Assembly: GCA_022773585.1 (NCBI GenBank)
Contig: JALEZZ010000009.1
Span: forward strand, 46,340 to 110,339
DNA length: 64,000 bases
Direction of reading: 5' to 3'
Source: Selenomonas sp.
GTDB taxonomy: Bacteria; Bacillota; Negativicutes; Selenomonadales; Selenomonadaceae
Shown here: positions 34,861 to 43,704 of the stretch, one piece after another
Layout of the letters: every line of letters starts with the position of its first letter
How positions within the stretch are numbered: position 1 is the stretch's first letter
Made by a program: the position numbers and the translations under genes
The notes under the pieces: model-generated
Told to the model about the DNA's origin: nothing
Seen by the model: only the letters and a program-made list of their open reading frames with translations
The model's database searches: none

Positions 34861-37608
34861 TCACTGCTGTTCGAAACGCTTATTCGTCGTGCTGTACGTC
34901 CACGTCGAATTATTGTCGCCGCCGAGCACCACCGTCTTGACACCCGTGGAGAGCGTCGAAACCGTCAGCGTGGAGCCGTCCGTGAGGACGATGTTCAGCG
35001 CACTGTTCGTTGTGGCAGCTGCCGTCTTCTTATAGTCGATATCGGTGCGGCCGACATTGTAGAGATAGATGCTGTCTGTGCTCTTGGAGCTCTTGATCGT
35101 ATCATTGCCGCAGCCGAGGCCGAACTCGTACGTTGCCGTGCCGGAACTGTTGCCCGTGAGAACGTCATTGCCCGAGGAGCCGAAGCCGCCGAAGAGTGTA
35201 TCATTGCCCGTGCCGGCCGTAATCGTGCTGTTCGCATCCGTTGCGCCCCAGAGCAGGAGGTCGCCCGTAGCGTTCGAAGCATTGATTGCCTCGACACTCG
35301 AATACGTCTTGCCAGCCCATGTGTTGCCGAGCCAGATCTGATAGTCTCCGCTCTCATCCGCACCAATCGTGAGCGTATCCGTCTTGCTACCACCGAAGTA
35401 CATAGCGACATCTTCATCATACGTGAAGTTGCTGGAGCTTGCCGTCATGCCGATCTTCGCCTTGAACGAATCCTCGCCATACACCGAGAGCGTGTAGACC
35501 ATGTTGTTGGCATCAGAACTCGTCGTCGTCACATTCTGGATCGTCAGCGAATCCGTGCCGATGGCCATGTGGAGGCCGCTGCTGTCCTTCGTGAAGCCCG
35601 TCTGTCTCGAGAGGAAGACGATCTGGTCGTCGCCGTTCTTGCCATAGTTCGCGATCGTATCGTTGCCATAGCCGGAGCCGAAGAAGAACGTATCATCGCC
35701 CTCACCGCCTGCGAGACTGTCGCCAGCTGCGCCTGCGCCGAAGAGGGACGTCTTGCCCTTGCCAGCTGCAATCGTCGTCGCCGTGTCCGCACCGATGAGG
35801 ACATCTTCACCATCGCTTGCCGAAGCATCGATATAGTTGATGTTCGTATACGTGTGCGTATCCTTGAACTGCTTCTTGTTCGAAAGGTCGATGGCACTGT
35901 TGCCAACGCCAGCACCGACCGTGACAGAAGCCTTCGCACCTGCTACGCCGTAAATTGCAGAAGCATCTTCGTCGATGGCAGCCTTGTCTGCGATAATCTC
36001 GTAATTCGTCGTCGTGCCAGCAACATCGACCTTCAAATCAACGCCCGAGCCAGACGTGCTCGTCAGGCTCGTGAACTCTGCGCTTGCACCCTTGATGGAA
36101 GCCTTGAGTGCATTGCTCGTGCCGCCAAACGTGAAGCCGAGCTTCGATGCGTCATCAACATAGAGCGTGAGTGCATCGTCCGTGAAACCCGTGAGGTTCT
36201 CAGCACCACTAACCGTATCGTCGCTACCGCCCGCAGAGAGCGCAACCGTAACGCCCGTCGAGCCGGATGCAATGGAGATGCTGTCCTTGCCGCGGCCACC
36301 ATTGACCGTGTCGTTCGAGCCGACGATGATGGAATCATTGCCGCGACCGCCAAGGATAGAGTCGCCCGTCGTGTCGTTGAGGTCAGCAACGACGTAGAAC
36401 GGATTCGTCTCGCTCGAGAGGTCGATTGTCGAAGCCGTATCACTCACCCATGCATAGCGCATGCTGCTCGAGCCATCCGTCGCCGACGCAAGGGCTGCCT
36501 TGTAGTAACCATTCGTCGACGTAATCGTCGCCGTTGCGCCATCGACGCTGACGAGGCCCGTCGTATCAAATGCAACGTCCCCTGTCTTCGTGGAATCAGC
36601 GCCCTTGCTATCGCCCATGACCAGGACATCCGTGCCGTACGTGTAATCCTGGAGCGAGACACCCGTCGCGCCGACCGAAACCGTGTCACGGCCATCGCCG
36701 AGCGTAATCGTCGCGCTGCTCGTCTTGACAACGACGCTGTCATTGCCAGCGCCAGCATCGACCGTCGCCGAACTGCCATCGACAACAATCGTGTCACTGC
36801 CTGCCTGTCCATAAACCTCGGCATTCGGACCACCGATGGAGATGAAGTCGTTGCCATCACCGCCATCGACATAGTCATGTTCGCCTGCTGCAACGAGGCT
36901 GTCATTGCCTTCGCCGCCATAGACCGTGACGTAACTGCCGCTGACGGAAACGGAGTCATTGCCAGCCTGGCCGTACGCCGTGAGGCTATCGCCCTGGAGG
37001 CTTGCGAAGTCGTTGCCGCTGCCGAGGTCGACCGTGCCGCTCGTGATGCTGCCGAGGACAGAGTCATCGCCAGCGCCTGCAGTGATGTTGTCATTCGTGC
37101 CGTCGACCGCGACAATCGAGTCATTGCCAGCGCCGCCATCAATCTGGGCTCTTGCACCGCTGATGGAGATGAAGTCTGCGCCCGTGCCGCCGTTGACCGT
37201 GACATCCGTACCGCTGATTGAGATGCTGTCATCGCCAGCGCCGGCATCAACGTATGCACCACCTGCGTTCTCCATGCTCACGACGCTGTCTGCGCCATTG
37301 CCGAGTTCGAGGTGGACATTCGTGCCACCGATGGAGACGGCGTCAGCGTTCGTCGTGCCGTAGACCGTGTCGTTTGCCTTGACATTGGCCGTCGTCGTCG
37401 TGCCGCCGAGCGTAATCGTCCAGCCGCCATTCGTCCCATCAGTGATGCTCTCCTGGTTTGCAAGATTCGTCATCGTCAGCGTCTTGGCCGATGCATCCAC
37501 CGTGCCTGCCGTCTGCCAGCCAGACTCCAAGCTCGTCTTGACCGTCGTGCCGCCGACCGTGTAGTAGCCGGACTTTGCACCGTCACTCGAGATGGTAATT
37601 GCTGCCAT
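34861..37608 (-). CDS. RTX-repeat (hemolysin-type calcium-binding) secreted protein
   Basis: 915 residues, acidic and very rich in Gly, Ser, Thr, Asp and Asn, with two cysteines at most and no signal peptide. Nonapeptide-type repeats GGxGxDxUx (for example GGAGNDSIV, GGEGNDSLV, GGDGNDFIS, DAGAGDDSI) fill residues 95-300. They return near 410-450, 640-680 and 800-850. Such repeats form calcium-bound beta-rolls after export. The end, STWTYSTTNKRFEQQ, is the expected place of an uncleaved C-terminal secretion signal. AGGAGG precedes ATG 37608. The HlyB/HlyD operon directly downstream is its likely exporter. No enzyme domain was seen; an adhesin or surface-layer role is inferred. The many Ser/Thr/Asn residues suit glycosylation. 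Confidence 0.9.
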   Translation of the reverse strand: MAAITISSDGAKSGYYTVGGTTVKTSLESGWQTAGTVDASAKTLTMTNLANQESITDGTNGGWTITLGGTTTTANVKANDTVYGTTNADAVSIGGTNVHLELGNGADSVVSMENAGGAYVDAGAGDDSISISGTDVTVNGGTGADFISISGARAQIDGGAGNDSIVAVDGTNDNITAGAGDDSVLGSITSGTVDLGSGNDFASLQGDSLTAYGQAGNDSVSVSGSYVTVYGGEGNDSLVAAGEHDYVDGGDGNDFISIGGPNAEVYGQAGSDTIVVDGSSATVDAGAGNDSVVVKTSSATITLGDGRDTVSVGATGVSLQDYTYGTDVLVMGDSKGADSTKTGDVAFDTTGLVSVDGATATITSTNGYYKAALASATDGSSSMRYAWVSDTASTIDLSSETNPFYVVADLNDTTGDSILGGRGNDSIIVGSNDTVNGGRGKDSISIASGSTGVTVALSAGGSDDTVSGAENLTGFTDDALTLYVDDASKLGFTFGGTSNALKASIKGASAEFTSLTSTSGSGVDLKVDVAGTTTNYEIIADKAAIDEDASAIYGVAGAKASVTVGAGVGNSAIDLSNKKQFKDTHTYTNINYIDASASDGEDVLIGADTATTIAAGKGKTSLFGAGAAGDSLAGGEGDDTFFFGSGYGNDTIANYGKNGDDQIVFLSRQTGFTKDSSGLHMAIGTDSLTIQNVTTTSSDANNMVYTLSVYGEDSFKAKIGMTASSSNFTYDEDVAMYFGGSKTDTLTIGADESGDYQIWLGNTWAGKTYSSVEAINASNATGDLLLWGATDANSTITAGTGNDTLFGGFGSSGNDVLTGNSSGTATYEFGLGCGNDTIKSSKSTDSIYLYNVGRTDIDYKKTAAATTNSALNIVLTDGSTLTVSTLSTGVKTVVLGGDNNSTWTYSTTNKRFEQQ

Positions 37609-37710
37609 AAATACAACCTCCTAAATTCTGTACACGCGGAGGGGCTGCCCCCGCGATCGCCTGTACCTGACTACCCTGAGAGAATTTGGTAGAGAGGAAA
37701 AGATGAACTT
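37609..37710 (-). promoter_or_regulatory. Structured 5' leader of the RTX gene
   Basis: About 100 transcribed bases can fold into a nested stem. AAATTCT pairs with AGAATTT just before AGGAGG; inside that GTACA pairs with TGTAC, and the tip is the GC-rich CGCGGGGGC/GCCCCTCCGCG. The outer strand ends against the ribosome site, so folding could affect initiation. Confidence 0.5.
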
Positions 37711-37718
37711 TTACCCAT

Positions 37719-37747
37719 ATCCTACCATAGGGGCAGGAAAAAGTAAA
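37719..37747 (-). promoter_or_regulatory. Promoter of the RTX gene
   Basis: TTTACT (37742-37747), 17 bases, TAGGAT (37719-37724); the predicted start lies about 100 bases before the ATG. Confidence 0.5.
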
Positions 37748-37781
37748 GATTTTTTGTTGAAAGCTGGGAAAAAAGGGCATG

Positions 37782-37821
37782 AAAAAGCCCCTCCCATGCG
37801 GGCGATTCGCATGGGAGGGGC
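37782..37821 (-). terminator. Terminator after the MBOAT/AlgX operon
   Basis: A 14-bp minus-strand stem (GCCCCTCCCATGCG and complement) with a seven-base loop is followed by TTTTT. It lies 116 bases past the stop of the AlgX-like gene; nothing else was seen in that gap. Confidence 0.88.
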
Positions 37822-37936
37822 GCAGAGGTTGTCAAGTGTCGAGCAGGTGGCTGCCTTGCCGCCCGCAACAAATACTTTCCTGTAGCATATCACAATGAAG
37901 GAGGATTTGCAAGGGAAGGATCAGTTTTTCTCCCTT

Positions 37937-39397
37937 TCATCGTTCCTCCATGACACCGCTGATCCATGCTGTACCATCATGCAGGAAGACAAGAACTCGA
38001 AAAGTGCCATGCACATCGGGTTCCGCAGCCGTCAGCATATAGCGGCAGGGATCGCAGCGAATGTCGTGAAAGATTTGCTGTCTCGTGATGTCATCGTCGC
38101 GGCTTTTCTGCATGCGGCTGAAAAGCCGACGGCCATCTGGCGTCTCGAGAACGGCATAAACGGCACGAACATCACATGCGCGGACCGGTATTGTACCGCT
38201 GCGGTCCATTTCGTCGCTATCCTCGGGCGCAAGCTCCGTATCCCAGCGCGGCAAGTCGATGGGCACAGCGCTTGCGAACGCGTCGCTTTCTGGGAGCTTG
38301 CTTCCCCATCCCGTGCTAACTTCATACTCCGCCTGTCGCTCAGGATACAGCGCCTGCCAGTCTGCGAGGCGCTGCTGCTGCTCTCGGAGATGTGCGTCGG
38401 CAGTTTCCTCCGTGACGCGGCTGCCAAAGCCTGGCTCGCCCTGCGCCGCAAGGCTTTCGAGCACGCGCACACCGAGACGGTCCTTCATATGCGCAGTATC
38501 CCAGTAGTCTTCATCATCATACGTACCAGGTGCAAGAACGAAATCTGTGAACGGCACGATGGCGGCCGTACGCTCCATCCACGCAGCATAATCCTCAAAA
38601 TCGCTCTGGTTACCAACAGCATGCAGCGGATGGACGGGCGGGACGAAGACGATGAGCTCGATGCCATGCGATGCGCAAAGGTCACGAATAGCGGCAAGCT
38701 CGTCATATTGGATGCTGCGGTCATCCTGCGCATGATTGCGCTGTTCCCGCACCATGCCCTGAAGATTTTTGTAGAAATTATCTTCCTGTCCAAAGATGAG
38801 AGCCAGCTCATTTTCACTGAACTTGCCATCGGGCGCATAGACCGGAGCGTCTGTCTGCCGACGGTGGTTCTCGCGCAGCGTGAGCAGACTGTCGCGCAGA
38901 GCGTCCTGCGAAAAGAGCGTCTTTGCAAAATTTGCAGGCGTGATATGAAGGCTTTGCGTCTGCACCTCATCAAAAGCATGTGACAGGTGCTGGTTATCAC
39001 GGAAGCTCTCGTAATCGATAGAGAGAAGGACGCGATGGAGTTCAGGATGCCCCGCAATGGCATGCTCGAGCATACGACGGGACTCGCCAAGACGGGCGTC
39101 GCGCATGGCAGCATCATAGATGTATTGCTCGCCTGTGAGCTCCCGCCAGACCGCAGGGTCGATGGCGAAATCCGCTTTCGAGTTTCCGAGAATCAGTGTC
39201 TCGATGGGACGGCCATTCATCTGGATAGGCTTCGTCATGCGCTCGGTATCCTCGCTCTTGTACGGCGTGGCATTCCACCCCGCGAGACGCGGAGCACTAT
39301 AGATGTCATAGGGATCGATGACGAGATTGATTCCCGCAATAGCGAACAGGAGAACAGCCGCTGTCGCGGCGAAGCGGAAAAAAAATACTTTCCACAT
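37937..39397 (-). CDS. AlgX/AlgJ-like membrane-anchored SGNH acetyltransferase partner
   Basis: 486 residues from ATG 39397, with TGAGG upstream. One N-terminal membrane segment (RFAATAAVLLFAIAGINLVI) anchors a periplasmic domain. LILGNSKADFAIDP holds the candidate catalytic serine in a G-N-S motif, and DYWDTAHMKDRLG the Asp-x-x-His pair, as in AlgJ/AlgX/DltD-type esterase-fold proteins. These take an acyl group from an MBOAT partner and place it on a surface polymer. The MBOAT gene lies seven bases upstream, which supports this role. The C-terminal 120 residues, after SAVPIDLPRWDTEL, look like an added domain of unknown use. Confidence 0.78.
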   Translation of the reverse strand: MWKVFFFRFAATAAVLLFAIAGINLVIDPYDIYSAPRLAGWNATPYKSEDTERMTKPIQMNGRPIETLILGNSKADFAIDPAVWRELTGEQYIYDAAMRDARLGESRRMLEHAIAGHPELHRVLLSIDYESFRDNQHLSHAFDEVQTQSLHITPANFAKTLFSQDALRDSLLTLRENHRRQTDAPVYAPDGKFSENELALIFGQEDNFYKNLQGMVREQRNHAQDDRSIQYDELAAIRDLCASHGIELIVFVPPVHPLHAVGNQSDFEDYAAWMERTAAIVPFTDFVLAPGTYDDEDYWDTAHMKDRLGVRVLESLAAQGEPGFGSRVTEETADAHLREQQQRLADWQALYPERQAEYEVSTGWGSKLPESDAFASAVPIDLPRWDTELAPEDSDEMDRSGTIPVRACDVRAVYAVLETPDGRRLFSRMQKSRDDDITRQQIFHDIRCDPCRYMLTAAEPDVHGTFRVLVFLHDGTAWISGVMEER

Positions 39398-39404
39398 AGA
39401 AACC

Positions 39405-40868
39405 TCAGAACTGAAAATAGAGGAACTGCGTGACAGAGGAAAACTGCAGCACGGCGACGGCAAACAGCATCCCGAGCACGAAGGGGGCGAAGCAGAACAA
39501 GCGCGTCCCCGGATGCAGGCGCTTCACAAGATCCTGCGACGGCGGCGCGAAAGCAACGAGGAGCAGGGAAATGGCGAAGATGCCTTTCGGCAGCAGGTCG
39601 CCCGGGACGTTGCCCGGCGTGAGCACGAGGCCGAGATGGCTCGCAAGCGCCGTGACTTTCTGTGGCCAGAAGACGCCTTGTGCACCGCCGAGGATTGCAA
39701 GCATCTGCCCGGCATCGCAAAGGCTCGGTGCACGAAAGAAGACCAAAAACATAAGCACGAAGAGCAGCAGCAACACACGGGCATAAATTTTCGGCATATG
39801 GCCGCCTTTCGCGCGCCAGACGTAGTTGACAGCGAGGCCAACTGCATTGAGCAAGGCAAAAACAACAAACGTCCATCCTGCGCCATGCCAGATGCCGACG
39901 AGGAAGAGCGTGACGGACGCTGCAAGGACGGAACGCATGAGCGTACGGTTGCCCAGCGCCTGCAACATGGGATAATAGACGCAAGCCGTGATGGCATTTG
40001 TCAACGAGATATGCCATCGCTGCCAGAACGTAATGAGGCTCGTAGCGCGATATGGCGCCTTGAAATTGATTGGAATAGAAAGGTTCATCATGCGCGCAAG
40101 ACCAACGGCCATGTCGCTGTAACCCGAGAAGTCAAAATAAAGCTGAAGCATGTACGAAATTGCTACCAACCAGCCTGTAAAAAGTGATAGCGTGCTGAGA
40201 TGCGCCCAACCGTCATTGACATAAATAGCGAGTGCATCAGCAACAAGGCATTTCTTTGCAAGGCCGATCGTGAAGAACACTGCGCCGCGCACAAAGTTCT
40301 CCCAGTCGAAGCGGCGGAGTTTCTCATCTGCGAACTGATGCATCATCTGCCGATGATAGAGGATTGGGCCAGCGAGAAGGTGCGGAAAGAACGAGACGAA
40401 GAGCGCATAGCGCACGGGATCGTGATCTCGCGCGACGCCTTTATAGCTGTCGTAGAGGTACAAGAGCTGCGTGATTGTGAAGAAAGAGATGCCGAGCGGC
40501 AGCGCGATGTCGGGGATGGGGAGGCCAAAGCCGAGGCGGTCAAGGTTCTTGACGAAAAAGCTCATATATTTATAGTATCCAAGCATTCCAAGATCAAAAG
40601 CGATTCCAAGCAAAAACCAGCGATGGCACGCCCGCCGGCATCCGGCAGCAAACGCCGTCTGGATGCGTCCAGCAAAGAAATAATTGCCAATCATGCTGAC
40701 GAGCAGCACGGGCAGAAACTGCCAGTCCCAGTACGCATAGAACACGAGGCTCGCGAAGATAAGCCAGACATTCGCAAGTCCGTTTTTCTTCGTGCGCCCG
40801 AGCAAAAAATATCCCGCAAGCGCCACGGGCAGGAAGAGGAAGAGGAAGTCGTAAGAGTTGAAGAGCAT
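39405..40868 (-). CDS. MBOAT family O-acyltransferase (AlgI/DltB-like)
   Basis: 487 residues with about ten to twelve membrane helices. The family signature with the catalytic histidine is at VGIWHGAGWTFVVFALLNA. YFDFSGYSDMAVGLARMM, the conserved region ahead of it, and PYRATSLITFWQRWHISL are also present. It passes an acyl, usually acetyl, group across the membrane for O-acylation of an exported polymer. AAAGGGA precedes ATG 40868. First gene of a two-gene operon with the AlgX-like protein. Confidence 0.93.
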   Translation of the reverse strand: MLFNSYDFLFLFLPVALAGYFLLGRTKKNGLANVWLIFASLVFYAYWDWQFLPVLLVSMIGNYFFAGRIQTAFAAGCRRACHRWFLLGIAFDLGMLGYYKYMSFFVKNLDRLGFGLPIPDIALPLGISFFTITQLLYLYDSYKGVARDHDPVRYALFVSFFPHLLAGPILYHRQMMHQFADEKLRRFDWENFVRGAVFFTIGLAKKCLVADALAIYVNDGWAHLSTLSLFTGWLVAISYMLQLYFDFSGYSDMAVGLARMMNLSIPINFKAPYRATSLITFWQRWHISLTNAITACVYYPMLQALGNRTLMRSVLAASVTLFLVGIWHGAGWTFVVFALLNAVGLAVNYVWRAKGGHMPKIYARVLLLLFVLMFLVFFRAPSLCDAGQMLAILGGAQGVFWPQKVTALASHLGLVLTPGNVPGDLLPKGIFAISLLLVAFAPPSQDLVKRLHPGTRLFCFAPFVLGMLFAVAVLQFSSVTQFLYFQF

Positions 40869-40902
40869 GAAGAGCGTTCCCTTTCAAAGAAATGTCGCCT
40901 TC

Positions 40903-40931
40903 ATTCTATCATTTGCGGGACATCGCCGCAA
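40903..40931 (-). promoter_or_regulatory. Promoter of the MBOAT operon
   Basis: TTGCGG (40926-40931), 17 bases, TAGAAT (40903-40908). It lies at the broken edge of the plus-strand glycosyltransferase remnant. Confidence 0.5.
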
Positions 40932-40935
40932 CTCC

Positions 40936-41450
40936 TCAGATGTTGTCGGCAATGACATCGTGCGCAAGTCCATCAACACGCTCTGGCCAACGCACGAGCC
41001 TGTGCGCGACGTGATGACAGGCTACCGCGCGTTTTCCCCGATGTTCGTCAAGACATTCCCAATCTTATCGCAGGGCTTCGAGATTGAAACGGAGATGACA
41101 ATCCACGCGCTTGACAAGAATCTCTCGATGGTGAGTTTACCCGTGCAGTACCGCGACCGCCCGTTCGGAAGCGAGAGCAAGCTCGACACATATTCCGATG
41201 GTGTCAAGGTGCTGCGGAGCATTTTCCGTCTGTACCGCGATTACCGGCCGATGCGTTTTTTCTGCGCACTCGCGCTCTTGATGGTGCTGGCCGCACTCAC
41301 GCTATTCTGCCCCGTCTTTGCGGAGTACGTGCGAACCGGCCTCGTGCCGCGCTTCCCGACATTCATCGCGAGCCATTTTTGATGACGATGGCGCTCCTAT
41401 CCTTCGTCTGCGGCCTGATTCTCGACACACATGCGCGCAACAGCCGCAAG
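40936..41450 (+). pseudogene. Remnant of a GT2 glycosyltransferase (GtrB/DPM-like), N-terminus missing and frameshifted
   Basis: The conserved part starts at VVGNDIVRKSINTLW and continues through DVMTGYRAFS, GFEIETEMTIHALDK and YRDRPFGSESKL to two membrane helices. This is the C-terminal half of a polyprenyl-phosphate sugar synthase. The catalytic N-terminal 100 or so residues are absent. At about 41380 the frame shifts by one: the expected continuation MTMALLSFVCGLILDTHAR lies in the next frame. No start codon or ribosome site serves it. Confidence 0.8.
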
Positions 41451-42340
41451 AATCTCCGCCATCTTCGTCGGAACACTAGCGATGATGGCAGTCTATGCGT
41501 TGCCAACAGCGCCGATGATACGTCATGTGGAACATTCACTTCCCCTCTTTGAGACAGAACATGATGGCTACAGCTGGGCGCCCGGCCGACCGAGTGCCGG
41601 CATCGACAACCTCACAAGCAGCGTCATGGTGCAGTCTGCCATCTTGCCGGAGAGTGGTTCCGTTGTCCAGGATGCGATGTTAAATGGAATTTTAATTTAT
41701 ACGGCTGCGCCCTACAAATTTGACTACACTCCGGGCTTCACAGAATCCTCAGTCGACAGATCCACCAGGACGGCTTTTTTATCCGGTTTCCGTACCCTCG
41801 TTACTGGCACAGCTATCTGACTGTACTGAAGCCGATGCTCCTCGTCGCGGATGTCGCGTACCTGAGGATGCTAAACCTCCTGGTGCAGGTGCTGCTCACA
41901 GCGTACCTAATCTCCTTGCTGGGGCAGCAGCTCGGGCGCGGAGCGGTGTTCTCGTATTTGCTCGCCTATCTGCTGCTGAACCCAGTCTCGCTCGCGCTTT
42001 CATTCCAATATACATCCGTGTACTGCATCACGACGGGGATGTCGATTGTCGCCCTGCGCCGGATAAGATGCGATGAAACTGTTGGTGAATATTATCTTGT
42101 CTTCTTCCTGTTGGCGGGCATCCTGACCGCGTTCTTCGATTTCTTGACATATCCGTTCGTCTCGCTAGGCATCCCGCTCACAATTGTGCTATGCCTAGCA
42201 AACCACCGTGGGAGGCTTCGGACGCTTCGTGAAGGCCTGCAGTATCTCCTCGCCGCGAGCGCCGCCTGGTGTTTTGGCTATTCGGGGATGTTCGCTGGGA
42301 AGTGGCTCATGAGCTGGCTGCTCTCCTTTCTACCTCCCCC
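41446..42340 (+). pseudogene. Remnant of a polytopic membrane protein, frameshifted and truncated
   Basis: One frame gives RISAIFVGTLAMMAVYAL and a periplasmic segment with HDGYSWAPGRPSAGIDNL up to about 41745. The sequence then continues in another frame as HQDGFFIRFPYPRYWHSYL and a run of membrane helices ending in GMFAGKWLMSWLLSFL, where similarity to a protein stops. It follows the GT2 remnant as a partner gene would in a Gtr-type pair. Family not identified. Between 42340 and 42465 no gene was recognised. Confidence 0.65.
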
Positions 42341-42465
42341 GCTGAATGAACCACAGAAGGATAGCGAGCGTTCGGATGCCTGAATTTATCGCAAAAACAG
42401 CATCAAAGAGATTTTGATTTTCACCGCTGTTTTTGCTCTGGCAGGAGAGCACATCCCCCTGCCCG

Positions 42466-43704
42466 TCACAGCAACCGGATACCATGCCGTCGCAAGGCAA
42501 GATACATCGTAATCGTAACGAAGCCCTCGACGCAGACAACGGTGATAGCCATGCCGATTTCCGCAAAGGCCCAGACGAGGGGGAAGACGAGCAGGAAGTT
42601 GACGGCGGCCGAGGCCATGAGGATGCGGCTGAAGAGGCGCTGCATGCCGAAGGCAACCATCGTCTGGATGCCAAAGATGTTCGACAGGCCGATGATGAAC
42701 GGCAGGAAGCTGATGATGCGCAGCACGCGAATCGAGGCGTCGTAGGCGTCGCCCATGATGAGCCGCGTGATGGGTGCGGCGAAGATACAGACGAGCACGG
42801 ACAGCACGAGCGCGAGCCCGCCGATGACTCTGACGGCTTTGCACAAAAAGCGGATGGCGTCGTCCCGCGCGTCTTTGACCATCGCGGAGACGTGCGGGAA
42901 GATAGCATTCGAGATCGGCATCAGGAGCCCTTTGACGGCCTCGATGAGCTTCGACGCTGCCGCGTAGTAGCCGACGCAGGTCTCGTTCGTGAGGAGACCG
43001 AGGATGAAGACGTTGCTGTTCGTGTAGAGGTTGATGAAGAGCGTCGAGAGGAAGATGTCCCAGCCGTCCCTGAGCTTCTCCCGGATGGCGGCAAGCGTCG
43101 GCCGCCGGAAAAAGTGCGGCTGTCGCCGCGCAATCATCGCGAGCGAGAGCACGCCCGCGACAAGCGGCGTGACGGAGAGGAAGACGGCGGCGGCGTAGAC
43201 ATCTCCAGCCTCGCGCACGAACGCGAAGATGCCGATGACGGAGCATGTGCGCGCGACGATGTTGAAGATCGTGATGAAGCGCATCTGCTGGATGCCCTGG
43301 AAGTACCAGATCGGGAACAGCGCGCCGCCGACGAGCGCGGGCAGGCAGGCAAACACGAGCAGGGCGTCGATATGATTGCGGAAGATTGCGAGTCCCGCAA
43401 GAATCACAACGGTCGCGCCGAAAAGCAGCAGGCATTTCGCGCCGAGGATGGCGGCGAAGTCCTGCGGGATGGCGGCGGGCTCGTCTTTTGCGATGTCGCG
43501 CGGGGCCGTGAGGTTGAAGCCGTAATCGACAACGAGGTTGCCGTAGTTCATGATGGTCTGGCAAAAGACAATGCTGCCGTAGCCCGCGGGCCCGAGAACG
43601 CGCAGGAGGTACGGCAGCGTGACGAACGTGACGATGTATTCCGCGCCCTTCAGGATGAAGAGCGAGACGATGTTGGCCGAAAGCTGCCGCGTTCCCTTCT
43701 TCAT
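42466..43704 (-). CDS. wzx: Wzx-type oligosaccharide flippase
   Basis: 412 residues with about twelve membrane helices, MATE/MOP superfamily. The N-terminal SLFILKGAEYIVTFVTLPYLLRVLGPAGYG is the classical start of RfbX/Wzx proteins, and the loop GWDIFLSTLFINLYTNSNVFI is also conserved. It flips undecaprenyl-pyrophosphate-linked repeat units to the outer leaflet. ATG 43704 overlaps the polymerase stop by four bases, and it is the last gene of its operon. Confidence 0.92.
   Translation of the reverse strand: MKKGTRQLSANIVSLFILKGAEYIVTFVTLPYLLRVLGPAGYGSIVFCQTIMNYGNLVVDYGFNLTAPRDIAKDEPAAIPQDFAAILGAKCLLLFGATVVILAGLAIFRNHIDALLVFACLPALVGGALFPIWYFQGIQQMRFITIFNIVARTCSVIGIFAFVREAGDVYAAAVFLSVTPLVAGVLSLAMIARRQPHFFRRPTLAAIREKLRDGWDIFLSTLFINLYTNSNVFILGLLTNETCVGYYAAASKLIEAVKGLLMPISNAIFPHVSAMVKDARDDAIRFLCKAVRVIGGLALVLSVLVCIFAAPITRLIMGDAYDASIRVLRIISFLPFIIGLSNIFGIQTMVAFGMQRLFSRILMASAAVNFLLVFPLVWAFAEIGMAITVVCVEGFVTITMYLALRRHGIRLL

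Noticed and set aside
33232..37221. Plus-strand open frame of over 1,300 codons opposite the RTX and HlyB-like genes
   Set aside because: It is antisense to two well-supported genes, is rich in Arg/His/Asp as expected from the reverse frame of GC-rich coding DNA, and has no ribosome site or known domain.
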